Assembly: GCA_030429445.1 (NCBI GenBank)
Contig: JAUIFG010000001.1
Location: 62,001 to 126,000 of the forward strand
From: a bacterium
GTDB lineage: Bacteria; Patescibacteriota; Saccharimonadia; Saccharimonadales; Saccharimonadaceae
DNA length: 64,000 nt
Direction of reading: 5' to 3'
Each line of letters begins with the position of its first letter. The first letter of the stretch is position 1. Positions 38,213 through 49,048 of this stretch are shown here, one piece after another. A model generated the notes under the pieces. That model ran no database searches and was not told the origin of the DNA. It saw only the letters and a list, made by a program, of their open reading frames with translations. A program made the position numbers and the translations under genes.

Positions 38213-39940
38213 CTATTTGGTTCGTAACGCCTCAATCTGACGTGTCAGCTCAGCGATGGCGCCCCAACTACTACCCTTTGTCAAAATCGTTAGGACATAG
38301 TTACCAGTAGGGCTGTATACAATCGCTGCATCATTCAGATAATCCTCCAAAAAACCAACTTTATCTGCAACGGTACCCTTTGCACCCGCAGGAATACCTT
38401 GCCGGAAAATATTTCGCTCCATTGCAGACAACAATGTATTCGTGCTGGTCTTTGACAATATCTGTCCTGCGTATAGCGAGCCGACAAATGTCGTCAAGTC
38501 ACCAGCAGTTGTCTCGATATACTTATGAACAAAAGAACTATTACTGAGTCCAATCGCATGAATCTCGTTGGTAATTGTTTGAAAACCTATTTTGTACAAT
38601 AACGTCTCGGCACATTCGTTATCTGATTTGACAATCATATCATCAAAACACTTTGCTAAATTACGCCCACCATGTACCTGATCTGACCACTTCCACGTAC
38701 CAGATTCAATTCGTTTCAAGGTGCTGTACGCAACAAAAAGTTTGTACGTACTCGCTGTTCGAAAAAGTTTTTTGTCCTGATAAACGGCGCGACGCTTTTG
38801 ACCATCCAGTTCTATAAAACTAACCCCAAAACTACCCGAATGCGACTCGGCAAACTGTGAAATAAGTGCACTAATTCCCGTGTCGGTTGCACTATACTGA
38901 CGTGTGTAAGTTATTTGCGGAGCAACCGTACTCACTTTTGCATCGACAGAGTCCTTTGATCCAGATAGCCAATCTTGAATCGCTTTTATTGTTGCGTCTG
39001 TGTTAAGTTTTTGGCCAGTAGCACCCAGCTTTTGTGATACAACTGTAAAATCAAGCGTCGTTATACGACTAGTGCCTGCTGTTTTTGCAAGCTTTGGTGC
39101 AACCTGTTTTGCAAAGAATTCATCGGCACGTTTTTTGTTAACAATAGCAACTAGTTCGCCGTCTGATGTTTTGAAATCCAACCAAGACAATAGCGTTGGT
39201 TGTGTTACGTTTACAGTCTCATCAGCCACTGCAATCGTTAGTCCCGCTGCAGTTCTATCTTGTATCGTTGCGGCAAACTTCCCTGCTTTGATATCCGATA
39301 TTTCCGCTGGTTCTGGCTCGATAGATATCTTTATTTTGGCATCAGATATACGTGGCTTTGCATTTTTGAGCAACGACAAAACATCGTTAGTTTTGCACGT
39401 CCCGCCATCAATTGCCGAAACCACCTGCAGGCGGTCGTTTTCGTATTTTATCGTAGCGTTTTGTGACTTTACTATGCATTCTTTTCCAAATTCCTTATTG
39501 ATATACTCCATTATTTTTTTGGAGTCATTTTGATATGTTGGATCAACTCGATTATCAGAAAGTAAATGCGCCCACCACAAAGAGGTTGGAATGAGGCGTT
39601 GCCACCATTCATAATTACTGGCTTTTACTTGTTTTGTACTGTCAATCGACAATCCTACTTCAGCTGGTTTTGGTTCTTGGTACGGCTTGTCTCCATCGCC
39701 AAAATACAGTTGCAGCGATAGATTCGCATACTGCTTGTTCAGTGTCTTGGTCGCTTCTTTCATCGACTTTCCACCAACTGGAACACTATCAATAACGGCA
39801 TGCAGAGGAAGCCTATCCCAAGGGTATACCAACTGAGCAAGAATCATTGCAATACCAAGGCCAGTTGCCACAAACACACCAGATTTAACCTTATGTTCTA
39901 TAACGTGCGAACTAACCTGTTCGAACCACTGCAACTTCAT
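38213..39940 (-). CDS. Class A beta-lactamase-like serine hydrolase with peptidoglycan-binding repeats (575 aa)
   Basis: The domain order is the same as the downstream paralog. SxxK is intact (TASTYKLF, near residue 397), SDN is intact (KSDNECAE), and a KVG triad (VADKVGF) occupies the KTG position. It may be a D,D-peptidase or beta-lactamase on the outer face of the membrane. An extended -10 (TGATATACT) ends 6 nt before the ATG (leaderless). The gap to the dead paralog is 47 bp, containing that gene's own promoter. Confidence 0.87.
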   Translation of the reverse strand: MKLQWFEQVSSHVIEHKVKSGVFVATGLGIAMILAQLVYPWDRLPLHAVIDSVPVGGKSMKEATKTLNKQYANLSLQLYFGDGDKPYQEPKPAEVGLSIDSTKQVKASNYEWWQRLIPTSLWWAHLLSDNRVDPTYQNDSKKIMEYINKEFGKECIVKSQNATIKYENDRLQVVSAIDGGTCKTNDVLSLLKNAKPRISDAKIKISIEPEPAEISDIKAGKFAATIQDRTAAGLTIAVADETVNVTQPTLLSWLDFKTSDGELVAIVNKKRADEFFAKQVAPKLAKTAGTSRITTLDFTVVSQKLGATGQKLNTDATIKAIQDWLSGSKDSVDAKVSTVAPQITYTRQYSATDTGISALISQFAESHSGSFGVSFIELDGQKRRAVYQDKKLFRTASTYKLFVAYSTLKRIESGTWKWSDQVHGGRNLAKCFDDMIVKSDNECAETLLYKIGFQTITNEIHAIGLSNSSFVHKYIETTAGDLTTFVGSLYAGQILSKTSTNTLLSAMERNIFRQGIPAGAKGTVADKVGFLEDYLNDAAIVYSPTGNYVLTILTKGSSWGAIAELTRQIEALRTK

Positions 39941-39952
39941 GATATTAGTATA

Positions 39953-40294
39953 TCATTTTTCTAGTATGTCTAGTGCTTTCTTGAGTGCATCAACTTCTGC
40001 TTGATCGGCACCGTTGGCCGCACGCTTTGTTATCTCTGTTCTCAACCATGAATAATGTTTATTGTCGACAGAACTTGATACAGTTACGATGCGAATTGAC
40101 CTAGCTGATTTGTCAGATTTTGTCAGATAATTTTTTGCGATCAAACCGTCAATATGAATTGCGACGGTTGATACAGATTTGTAACCAAGTGCTCGCATGA
40201 TCTCTCGATAGCTCGGCGCGTAATTATGCTCATCCAAAAAATCACTAATAAATTGTAGGAGTTCTTGTTGTTTTTTAGTTGTTCTTTCGCCCAT
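39953..40294 (-). CDS. LexA-type DNA-binding domain protein lacking the peptidase domain (113 aa)
   Basis: KKQQELLQFISDFLDEHNYAP followed by SYREIMRALGYKSVSTVAIHIDGLI is the LexA winged-helix region (long forms shown as SYREIMRALGYKS). The S24 autoproteolytic domain is absent, so RecA-stimulated self-cleavage cannot work as usual. GAGGAAC lies 5 nt before the ATG. The gene starts inside the 3' end of the ligase gene (20-bp overlap), so the two are coupled. Confidence 0.8.
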   Translation of the reverse strand: MGERTTKKQQELLQFISDFLDEHNYAPSYREIMRALGYKSVSTVAIHIDGLIAKNYLTKSDKSARSIRIVTVSSSVDNKHYSWLRTEITKRAANGADQAEVDALKKALDILEK

Positions 40295-41588
40295 TCTTTG
40301 TTCCTCGATATACTCCTCCGACTGCGAGCCCTGCCAGACCCCACCATATTATACTTACGGTATCATCAACCCAGACTGGTAGCAATAATCCAATTGCAGC
40401 GAGCGCGCAACCACTCGCAAACACTCCCAGGCTCAATGCACCGCGTCGCCTTGTCCATAATCTACGCATAATTTCGACATACAACCAAACAAATAATGCG
40501 AGGCCCAGCCACCCAACTTCATGAGCAATAAATAAATACTGATTCTCGATTATCAAAGGCTCGTCTGTTAATAACGACGCCGAACCCGTGCTACCTATCC
40601 CGCCACCAACCGGCTGTTCAAACATGCGCATAGCACCATGGGCGAGCGAACTGACATGCTCACTATTCGAATCAACTCTACCTCCACCATTCGGATCATC
40701 GTGCCATAGAATATGCGAAATGACAGGATCGGTTCGAGCGATGAACAAAAGTGAGGCAATCAAAACAAGGCCAATTCCTAGCACCACAAACAAACGCTTG
40801 CGTTGCTTGGGTTGCGCCAAAACAGCAATAATTATTGCCAAGGCAATCAAAAATCCGCCCAACGCGCTTCGTGAATACGAAACCGCGAGCATCAAACCCG
40901 CCGATGCAACTGCAAGCCCCATTACCCAATGATGGTCATTTTTTAGCTTGCGCCCGAATTTAATCGCCGCCGCTATAATAAGCGTGACTACTATGATTGC
41001 ATACGCACCGAGAGGGTTCGGTCCCCGTAGCGTACTATTTATCCGAACGTAATTCTCATTATCATCAACGGTGAGATATGGTGCTATCGTTTCCGCACCA
41101 TAACCAAGTGACGTCAAAGTATCACGCGGCAGAACAAACATCTGCAACAGCGCAAATCCCAGCACTACTACCGCACCCGAAAAAATAGCGTACAAAAACA
41201 AACGCCGAAAACCCGGCAATAACTTGGCAGCTCCGTATATTAACGTAAAGTACAAGACATATCGAAGGTCAATGAGTAGCCCTGCATTCTCGGCTGTCGG
41301 ATTGTTTTGAAATAGTATAAATAATAATACGTGGAATCCTGCATACGCCAGAATGATCTGAATCAATCGATCATTCAAAAATTGAGCGAACATTTCTCGT
41401 CGGTAAACGATCGCAAGAAACAACACGGTTGCCACACCCATCAACAACTCTTTCCATGATTTCAAAATCAAATCAAAATCGGGATATATTGTAGAGATCC
41501 AAACGGTCAGTGGTGTATGCAACACAATGCCAAACGCAATAACTAACAGAACCCCCGCAAATAGACGCTCTGCCACACTTGGCTTCAT
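40275..41588 (-). CDS. O-antigen ligase-like (Wzy_C/WaaL) membrane protein (437 aa)
   Basis: About 11 TM helices with a large loop containing RINSTLRGPNPLGAY and, later, GGGIGSTGSAS, in the Wzy/WaaL pattern. Such proteins polymerise or transfer lipid-linked glycans outside the membrane. I take the ATG at 41588 because TATACT (41595-41600) lies 6 nt upstream; the longer frame would overlap the divergent gene and precede the promoter. Confidence 0.85.
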   Translation of the reverse strand: MKPSVAERLFAGVLLVIAFGIVLHTPLTVWISTIYPDFDLILKSWKELLMGVATVLFLAIVYRREMFAQFLNDRLIQIILAYAGFHVLLFILFQNNPTAENAGLLIDLRYVLYFTLIYGAAKLLPGFRRLFLYAIFSGAVVVLGFALLQMFVLPRDTLTSLGYGAETIAPYLTVDDNENYVRINSTLRGPNPLGAYAIIVVTLIIAAAIKFGRKLKNDHHWVMGLAVASAGLMLAVSYSRSALGGFLIALAIIIAVLAQPKQRKRLFVVLGIGLVLIASLLFIARTDPVISHILWHDDPNGGGRVDSNSEHVSSLAHGAMRMFEQPVGGGIGSTGSASLLTDEPLIIENQYLFIAHEVGWLGLALFVWLYVEIMRRLWTRRRGALSLGVFASGCALAAIGLLLPVWVDDTVSIIWWGLAGLAVGGVYRGTKNGRKNN

Positions 41589-41649
41589 GTATTCAGTATA
41601 CCTCAACAGATTAGGATTTACCCACTTGAATGCTATAATGAGAGCACCT

Positions 41650-43089
41650 ATGCCGACAAAAAACGCCAAATTATACAGCATACTCCTCGTACTTGCTGAC
41701 GTCTTTGTTCTGGTCGCAGCATTTACACTCGCATACATATTACGAGTACAGCTTGATCACCGCCCTCTTGTTTCAAATGTCTATGCGATCGACTTTTTAC
41801 AAGCATCTCTGATCATTGTGCCAATTTGGATTTTGATATTTGCTTCTATCGGTCTGTACAGTGCAAGCGTATACAACCGTCGTCTTGTTGAATGGAGCAA
41901 GATCGCGCTCGGTGCATTTATCGGTATTCTCGTTGTTATTGGTTGGGAATATATTAGCGAAAAGAGCATCTTTCCCGCACGACTCGTCGTAGTATATGCA
42001 CTACTTGGCTCGTTCTTGCTATTACTTTTTGAACGTGAAGTTCTGCGACTTATTCGTGGATTGTCCTATCGATTTGGTCACGGAATTCGACGCGTACTGA
42101 TAGTCGGCAATAGTGATGCAACGTACGATATCGCTCGCAACCTTGCTAACACCAAAAGCAGCGGATACAAAATTGTCGCAATTGCCGGACCCGCAAAAGT
42201 TGTACCCGAAGGTCTAGGGATTCATCACTATTCATCTGTTGAATCAGCGCTCAAGCAAATCAAGAGGTTGCGAATCAGTACAATTATCCAAACCGATTTA
42301 TACGATAGCACCGATCGCAACCAGCGCGTTCTCAATGCTGCACAAACAAATCACATCAATTATAGTTTCATTCCTGGTGAGCCCGAATTTTATGCTGGCA
42401 AAAATACGGTAGATGTATTCCTGGGTTATCCAATAATATCTGTCAGTCAGACGCCGTTGATTGGTTGGGGAGCTATCGCCAAAGCAATCTTCGATAGAGT
42501 CGCTGCTTTACTGATAGTAATTGTACTCTCGCCAGTTTTTCTTGTTATCATTATTTTGCAAAAATTACTCGATCCTGGACCGTTATTTTATACCAGCAAA
42601 CGCCTTAGTCGATTCAGTCATCCCGTAAACCTTATAAAGTTTCGAAGTATGCGTCATCGAACTACGGCACACCTAGATGCTGCAGAAGAATTTCGCCAGA
42701 TGGGACGCGAAGACCTGGCCGTAGAATATGAGAAAAATCGCAAAGTGACTAATGATCCACGAGTAACAAAATTTGGTCAGTTTCTCCGCGATACATCCCT
42801 AGATGAATTGCCTCAACTGTTCAATGTGTTGCGTGGTGATTTGAGCCTCGTTGGACCCCGACCAATCCTTCCCCAGGAAGCAAAGTTTTCACCAACAAAA
42901 ACAGCTCTTTTGCATAGCGTAAAATCAGGAGTTACTGGACTATGGCAGGTGAGCGGACGAAGTAATTTGTCGTTTGAAGAACGCATCGAACTTGAACTTT
43001 TCTACGCACGCAACTGGTCGTTTTGGATGGATATCAGAATATTATTCAAAACTATCGCCGTTGTCTTTCGTAGGACGGGAGCAAAGTAG
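41650..43089 (+). CDS. Undecaprenyl-phosphate sugar-1-phosphate transferase, WcaJ/WbaP family (479 aa)
   Basis: About four N-terminal TM helices, a CoA-binding-like middle domain, then the polyprenyl-P glycosylphosphotransferase: DPGPLFYTSKRL, LIKFRSMRH, TSLDELPQLFNVLRGDLSLVGPRP (shown in parts: TSLDELPQLFNVL and SLVGPRP) and GLWQVSGRS. It loads the first sugar phosphate onto the lipid carrier. The ATG at 41650 follows an extended -10 (TGCTATAAT) by 10 nt. The upstream in-frame ATG (41527) precedes this promoter. Confidence 0.92.
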   Translation: MPTKNAKLYSILLVLADVFVLVAAFTLAYILRVQLDHRPLVSNVYAIDFLQASLIIVPIWILIFASIGLYSASVYNRRLVEWSKIALGAFIGILVVIGWEYISEKSIFPARLVVVYALLGSFLLLLFEREVLRLIRGLSYRFGHGIRRVLIVGNSDATYDIARNLANTKSSGYKIVAIAGPAKVVPEGLGIHHYSSVESALKQIKRLRISTIIQTDLYDSTDRNQRVLNAAQTNHINYSFIPGEPEFYAGKNTVDVFLGYPIISVSQTPLIGWGAIAKAIFDRVAALLIVIVLSPVFLVIIILQKLLDPGPLFYTSKRLSRFSHPVNLIKFRSMRHRTTAHLDAAEEFRQMGREDLAVEYEKNRKVTNDPRVTKFGQFLRDTSLDELPQLFNVLRGDLSLVGPRPILPQEAKFSPTKTALLHSVKSGVTGLWQVSGRSNLSFEERIELELFYARNWSFWMDIRILFKTIAVVFRRTGAK

Positions 43090-44216
43090 TGTCAGCCCCA
43101 AAAATTGCGATTGTTGCTGATTGGCTGACTGATTTTGGTGGTGCCGAACGGGTCATTTTGGCACTTGTTGAAGCATTCCCAGACGCACCCGTGTACACTT
43201 CTGTATATCAACCATCTCCCGAACTAAAAGATGCCTTAAAAGGCGTAGACATCCGGACAACCTACCTCCAAAAAGTTCCGGGGCCCTTTCGCAAACTGCA
43301 CAAATTTTTTCCGCATGTTCGCGGACTAGCGTTTCGAAAACTAGACCTGTCTGAATTTGACGTCATCATTAGCAGTTCGAGTGCCGAGTCCAAGCAGGTT
43401 CGCAAAACCCGCCCAGACCAAGTTCATATTTGCTATTGCCACACACCTATTCGTTACTATTGGTCGCATTACAATGAATACAAACGTGACCCTGGTTTTG
43501 GACGGCTCAACTGGCTGATCAAACTAGCAATTCCAATATTGGTGCCGATGTTGCGAGCGGCCGACAAGCTTGGCGCCGAAAAAGTAGACGTATTCATCGC
43601 AAATAGTACAGAAGTTCAGCAACGTATCAAAAAATACTATGGCAAACCATCAACCGTCATCCATCCGCCCGTCGAGACCGATCGCTTCGAACCAGCACGA
43701 GAACGAAGTGACTACTATGTCACTATTGGACGCCAGGTTCCGTACAAGCGCATCGACCTAGCAGTAGCGGCAGCAACGAAATTGAATATTCCCCTGCAAG
43801 TTTATGGTAATGGAAGCGAGCATCAACGATTAGTGGAAATTGCAGGACCGTCGGTTGAATTTTATACAGATAGAAATGGAAACGCGTCAGACACCAATGT
43901 GACCGAGGCACTCAACAATGCAAAGGGTTTTATATTCCCGAGCGAAGAAGATTTTGGCATCGTTGCTATCGAAGCACTCGCGGCTGGCGCGCCCGTCATC
44001 GCCTATGACCGTGGCGGTTCACGCGATATCGTAGACAGTGACAGTGGAGTATTGTTCCATGAACAATCCCCCGAATCTGTCGCAAAAGCAATTCAGCAAG
44101 CTGAATCAACTACCTTTATGCCTGCCACTCTACGTCGCAAAGCAAAGCGATTCGAAAAATCATTGTTCATCACAAAGATGCGCAAAATTGTGGCAGATAA
44201 TACTACTCGACAGTAA
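43089..44216 (+). CDS. GT4-family glycosyltransferase (375 aa)
   Basis: DWLTDFGGAERVI at the N-terminus and FIFPSEEDFGIVAIEALAAGAPVIAY near residue 285 (shown as FPSEEDFGIV) are GT4 hallmarks. It adds a sugar to the lipid-linked acceptor after the upstream transferase. It starts with GTG overlapping the previous stop (TAGTG), so the pair is coupled. It overlaps the glmS 3' end by 14 bp. Confidence 0.9.
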   Translation: MSAPKIAIVADWLTDFGGAERVILALVEAFPDAPVYTSVYQPSPELKDALKGVDIRTTYLQKVPGPFRKLHKFFPHVRGLAFRKLDLSEFDVIISSSSAESKQVRKTRPDQVHICYCHTPIRYYWSHYNEYKRDPGFGRLNWLIKLAIPILVPMLRAADKLGAEKVDVFIANSTEVQQRIKKYYGKPSTVIHPPVETDRFEPARERSDYYVTIGRQVPYKRIDLAVAAATKLNIPLQVYGNGSEHQRLVEIAGPSVEFYTDRNGNASDTNVTEALNNAKGFIFPSEEDFGIVAIEALAAGAPVIAYDRGGSRDIVDSDSGVLFHEQSPESVAKAIQQAESTTFMPATLRRKAKRFEKSLFITKMRKIVADNTTRQ

Positions 44217-46020
44217 CACTCTTTGCTAGGTTGCGTGGCTGATCAACGTCCGTACCACGTGCAACGGCAACATAATACGCCAGCAGTTGCTGGACGACAT
44301 TCATAACTAGTGGTGTTAGTCGTTTTAGTTTTGTTGGCACGTACAGGACTGTCTCGGCATCAATATCACGGTCGCTATTTGTAACGACAATCACATGCCC
44401 ACCACGAGCATTAATCTCCGCCAGATTGCTGAGACTCTTGTCCAATAGTTCATCGTCACGAATCAACATAACTTCAAAAAACCGATCATCAACCAACGCC
44501 AGCGATCCGTGCTTTAACTCTCCAGCCGCCTGCCCCTCAGTGTGCACATAGCTCACTTCCTTTAGCTTTAGTGCACCTTCTAGTGCGGTCGGGTACATAA
44601 CATCTCTGCCCAAATAAAACGCGTGTTCATAGTGTGCATATCGTTTGGCAATCTTTTCTATATCTGGCCGTAGTGTTGCTAGGATATTTTCAATTTCAGT
44701 AGGTAGCTGCCAAAGTTCTTTGATGTATTTGCTAATTTCTTTGGTATCGCTACCCCTTGCCTGCGCCAATTGGATGCCAAATATCACCATTGCTGCCACT
44801 TGACTGGTAAATGCCTTGGTACTCGCAACGGATATCTCGGGACCAGCATGAACGTACACGCCACCATTCACTTCACGGGCAATCGTCGAACCAACTGCGT
44901 TCACGACACCCAGGGTTCGCACGCCACGACGTTTAATTTCACGGAGGCACGCCAATGTATCTGCTGTTTCGCCAGACTGACTCACAATCAACGCTACAGA
45001 TTTTTTGGGCAAGTGAAAAGAACGATATCGAAACTCCGATGCAAATTCCACCTGAACCGTAACTTGATTATTTAATTTCTCTATATAATAGGCGGCTAGC
45101 ATACCGGCGTAGTACGCAGTCCCACATGCCACAATCAACACATGCTCGACGCCACGCAACTGCTTTTCAGTCATATTCAAGCCACCCAAGTGAGCTTTAT
45201 TCTCTCGAGGTGACACGCGCCCCTTTAGTGTCGACTTTACTGTTTCGGGCTGCTCCATGATTTCCTTTAGCAAAAAGTGGTCGTAGCCTTGCTTTTGAAT
45301 CGCCGCCATGTTGGCTTCGATCTTTTCGACTTTTGCGCTCAATTTCTGAGCAGACAAATTTTGCAAATCAACACTATCGGCAGTACAAACGGCCAGCTCT
45401 CCGTCATTCAAATAAATTGCCTTCGTCGTGTGGCCAATCAGTGCCGATGCATCACTCGCAATAACTGTTGCGTCATCACTAACGCCAATAATCAGCGGAC
45501 TGCCCTTTCTTGCGACAATAATTTTTATTGGTTCACGACGCGATACAACAGCAATACCATATGTGCCTTCGACCAATTTCAGAGCCTGCCCAACGGCCGA
45601 TTCCAGCGAAGTTTGTTCGTCATAGAGCGAATCGATTAACGCCGCCAATACTTCGCTGTCTGTCTCACTCGAAAATGTATGATTTTTTATTTCAGCTTTG
45701 AGTTCTTTGTAATTTTCGATAATGCCGTTGTGGACTAGATAGATGTCGCCTGATTTATGCGGATGCGCATTTGCTTCCGAAGGCTCGCCATGTGTTGCCC
45801 ATCGTGTATGTCCAATACCAACGCTGTCGTCCTTTGATTTTTTATCAATAATCGACTGTAGTTCGGCAACCTTACCCTTGGCCCTCAACAACGTCGCCGA
45901 CGCATCACCAATTGTTACAATTCCCGCACTATCGTACCCACGATATTCCAAGCGCTTCAGACCTTCCAGCAAGATATCCTGTGCGTTTTTGTTTCCTATG
46001 TATCCGACAATTCCGCACAT
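44203..46020 (-). CDS. glmS: Glutamine-fructose-6-phosphate aminotransferase (605 aa)
   Basis: MCGIVGYIG with Cys2 nucleophile, RLEYRGYDSAG, HTRWATHG, two SIS domains (VACGTAYYAG, SQSGETADTL), and the C-terminal DQPRNLAKSVTVE tail are standard. It makes glucosamine-6-phosphate for wall precursors. TATAAT at 46109-46114 gives a leader of about 85 nt with GAGGGG; no glmS ribozyme core is visible. Confidence 0.97.
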   Translation of the reverse strand: MCGIVGYIGNKNAQDILLEGLKRLEYRGYDSAGIVTIGDASATLLRAKGKVAELQSIIDKKSKDDSVGIGHTRWATHGEPSEANAHPHKSGDIYLVHNGIIENYKELKAEIKNHTFSSETDSEVLAALIDSLYDEQTSLESAVGQALKLVEGTYGIAVVSRREPIKIIVARKGSPLIIGVSDDATVIASDASALIGHTTKAIYLNDGELAVCTADSVDLQNLSAQKLSAKVEKIEANMAAIQKQGYDHFLLKEIMEQPETVKSTLKGRVSPRENKAHLGGLNMTEKQLRGVEHVLIVACGTAYYAGMLAAYYIEKLNNQVTVQVEFASEFRYRSFHLPKKSVALIVSQSGETADTLACLREIKRRGVRTLGVVNAVGSTIAREVNGGVYVHAGPEISVASTKAFTSQVAAMVIFGIQLAQARGSDTKEISKYIKELWQLPTEIENILATLRPDIEKIAKRYAHYEHAFYLGRDVMYPTALEGALKLKEVSYVHTEGQAAGELKHGSLALVDDRFFEVMLIRDDELLDKSLSNLAEINARGGHVIVVTNSDRDIDAETVLYVPTKLKRLTPLVMNVVQQLLAYYVAVARGTDVDQPRNLAKSVTVE

Positions 46021-46142
46021 GGTTACAAACCCCTCACTTTCCCGCCAAACAGGAGACTGATTGCAAGCCTTTTGTTTTGTTCGCTTCCTTGTTGAGGCAT
46101 ATGCTTTTATTATAACGGCTTTGATTGTATTTGGGCCAATTC

Positions 46143-47363
46143 TCAGCTAAGTCTTTTTTGAGTGTAGGTTGCCCAAAGTGCACTCTGTGTCATCGAGTAC
46201 AAAACTAGATTACCGTCGCTCTGCAGTAGCAATCGTGATGCTTGTTTTCCATTTGTCTTTGTGTGCCACAAGGGCTTTTTTGTTGAGCTATAGACAACAA
46301 AGTTCCCATCACCCTGGAGTTGAGCAAACGAACCTGAATTGCCCGCAGTTTTTGAATTCCATAATACTTTATATCCCGGAGCATAGACGACCAGATTGCC
46401 ATCTTTCTGCATTAACGTAGTGTATCGACCATCTGACGATGTAATATACTCTCCGCTACCTAGTCTTTGACCTGGAGTTAGCTTATTAGAGCCTTTGTTG
46501 TGTGTATTATCTTTCTTGATGACGCCCGTCCACCAAGATTTACCCTTTTCAGAATAGCCAACTAGATTGCCATCGTCTTGTATTCTTATCTGTGTTATAT
46601 CCCTTGTTTCTGTGTTCCATATTGGCTTATTTGATAGATTATAGATAACGAAATTTCCATCATATTGCAGCTGTGCAAAGGCACCTGGATTACCGTGAGT
46701 GTTTGAGTCCCAATAATAACTATTTTTGTGATAGATGACTAAATTACCATCCGTTTGCATTGCAAGTACAAATTGACCGTCATTCGACAATAGATACTCT
46801 CCGCCATACAGTCTTTGCCCCCGAACAAGATCGTTTCTGCCCTTAAACTTTAGTCCTGCGACACCGTCCCAACCGGAACTAGACGTAGTTTCAATATCCT
46901 TGAAGTGTATATACTTGTCAAAATATGTTTTATCAACCGTGCGTATATTATACTCGCCCGTGTTGTAGCCATAGTTATACTCCTCAATAGTTACTTGACT
47001 GCCTGAAACGCTTTTCACCCAAGCAACGTGGTTCGAAGATAACCAGCCAACCGATCCCACTGTCGGAGTATTGTCTGTATAGTATCGACTGTCGCCGTCA
47101 GCCTTACTTTTCCAATTTACTGCATTGCCCCAGTTGCTGGGCATAGTGTGTCCATTTCTATCCCGCAGAGCAAAAGCCACCCAAGAAGTACACCATCTTT
47201 TACAATAGCCGTAGCCATCGCTCAGACAACTTTCATACCAACTCGAAATATTTGGCCAAGGATAATTATCCCCACTGCCCGCTCTCACCTGCGCTACCGG
47301 GCCAAATATGCTACTAAGCACAAATAAAAATACTACCGCTACATTTAAGAATCGTCTCGCCAT
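46143..47363 (-). CDS. Secreted CHAP amidase/endopeptidase with bulb-type lectin repeats (406 aa)
   Basis: A signal peptide (about 1-28, cleavage near VRA-GS) precedes a CHAP domain with C58 (RWCTSW), H112 (NHVAWV) and E127/E128/N130. Six QxDGNxVxY-type repeats follow (MQTDGNLVIY, LQYDGNFVIY, IQDDGNLVGY, MQKDGNLVVY, LQGDGNFVVY, LQSDGNLVLY), forming two bulb (mannose-binding) lectin domains. It would cut peptide cross-links while binding glycans. GAGGGG lies 6 nt before the ATG. Confidence 0.92.
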   Translation of the reverse strand: MARRFLNVAVVFLFVLSSIFGPVAQVRAGSGDNYPWPNISSWYESCLSDGYGYCKRWCTSWVAFALRDRNGHTMPSNWGNAVNWKSKADGDSRYYTDNTPTVGSVGWLSSNHVAWVKSVSGSQVTIEEYNYGYNTGEYNIRTVDKTYFDKYIHFKDIETTSSSGWDGVAGLKFKGRNDLVRGQRLYGGEYLLSNDGQFVLAMQTDGNLVIYHKNSYYWDSNTHGNPGAFAQLQYDGNFVIYNLSNKPIWNTETRDITQIRIQDDGNLVGYSEKGKSWWTGVIKKDNTHNKGSNKLTPGQRLGSGEYITSSDGRYTTLMQKDGNLVVYAPGYKVLWNSKTAGNSGSFAQLQGDGNFVVYSSTKKPLWHTKTNGKQASRLLLQSDGNLVLYSMTQSALWATYTQKRLS

Positions 47364-47510
47364 TTGAACCCCTCGCTTACATTCATCAAAAAGAATAGTT
47401 GTTCAGCAGTTCAAATTGCAACCATAAATGCTATGGTACTTCCGATACCTAACGGATAAAGAGAGTTCTTTCTTTAGATGTAATCCGCGTGGTTGTATTA
47501 TTTACAAACA

Positions 47511-47957
47511 CTATTCGCGACCAAGTGCCTGATTGATGCGTGTTGATGAGTCTGGCTTTACGTGCCCGCGCACATCGGTGCCCACGCCATAGACAATCTT
47601 GATACCATACTGGTTACATATATCCGCTTCTGGGTTTACCTTATCCGAATCTCTGTCTCCACCTTGTGCAAAGATTAATTCATCATCTGGATGATTTTTT
47701 GCCACCATCTCGAGCGTATTGATGACCGATGGCTTCTCGTCAACCGATAGCACAACTTCGTCAACATCTCTTAGTGCACGCATTAAACGAACGCGGTCAT
47801 CCTCATCAAGAATTATTTTGCCTTTTTTTAACATCTGTTGCTTGTCGTTGTTCACAACGACAACTAGATTGTCACCTAATTTTTTTGCAGCCTCAATCAT
47901 GTCCAAGTGGCCGCCGTGTAGTGGGTTAAAATAACCGCTAACAATTGCTACTTTCAT
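47511..47957 (-). CDS. Cytidylyltransferase/adenylyltransferase-like protein (RfaE2/TagD type, 148 aa)
   Basis: GYFNPLHGGHLDMI contains the HxGH motif and PDSSTRI the late S-S-T-R motif of the small nucleotidylyltransferases. The substrate may be a sugar or glycerol phosphate. TATAAT (47965-47970) lies 7 nt before the ATG at 47957; the GTG at 47966 overlaps that box and is rejected. Neighbours are rhamnose genes. Confidence 0.83.
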   Translation of the reverse strand: MKVAIVSGYFNPLHGGHLDMIEAAKKLGDNLVVVVNNDKQQMLKKGKIILDEDDRVRLMRALRDVDEVVLSVDEKPSVINTLEMVAKNHPDDELIFAQGGDRDSDKVNPEADICNQYGIKIVYGVGTDVRGHVKPDSSTRINQALGRE

Positions 47958-48016
47958 GTCCACCATTATACATTATTGAATGCTTTAGTTTTCATCTATG
48001 TAGACAGGAGTTATGA

Positions 48017-49048
<1,032 letters not shown>

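Noticed and set aside
41527-41738. Overlapping long versions of the divergent ligase and sugar-transferase genes
   Set aside because: Both extensions lie upstream of clear -10 boxes (41595-41600 and 41634-41639), so the extra codons would not be transcribed.
46021-46142. Possible glmS ribozyme in the glmS leader
   Set aside because: The leader from the TATAAT at 46109-46114 is only about 85 nt and no conserved ribozyme core or pseudoknot arms could be found by eye.
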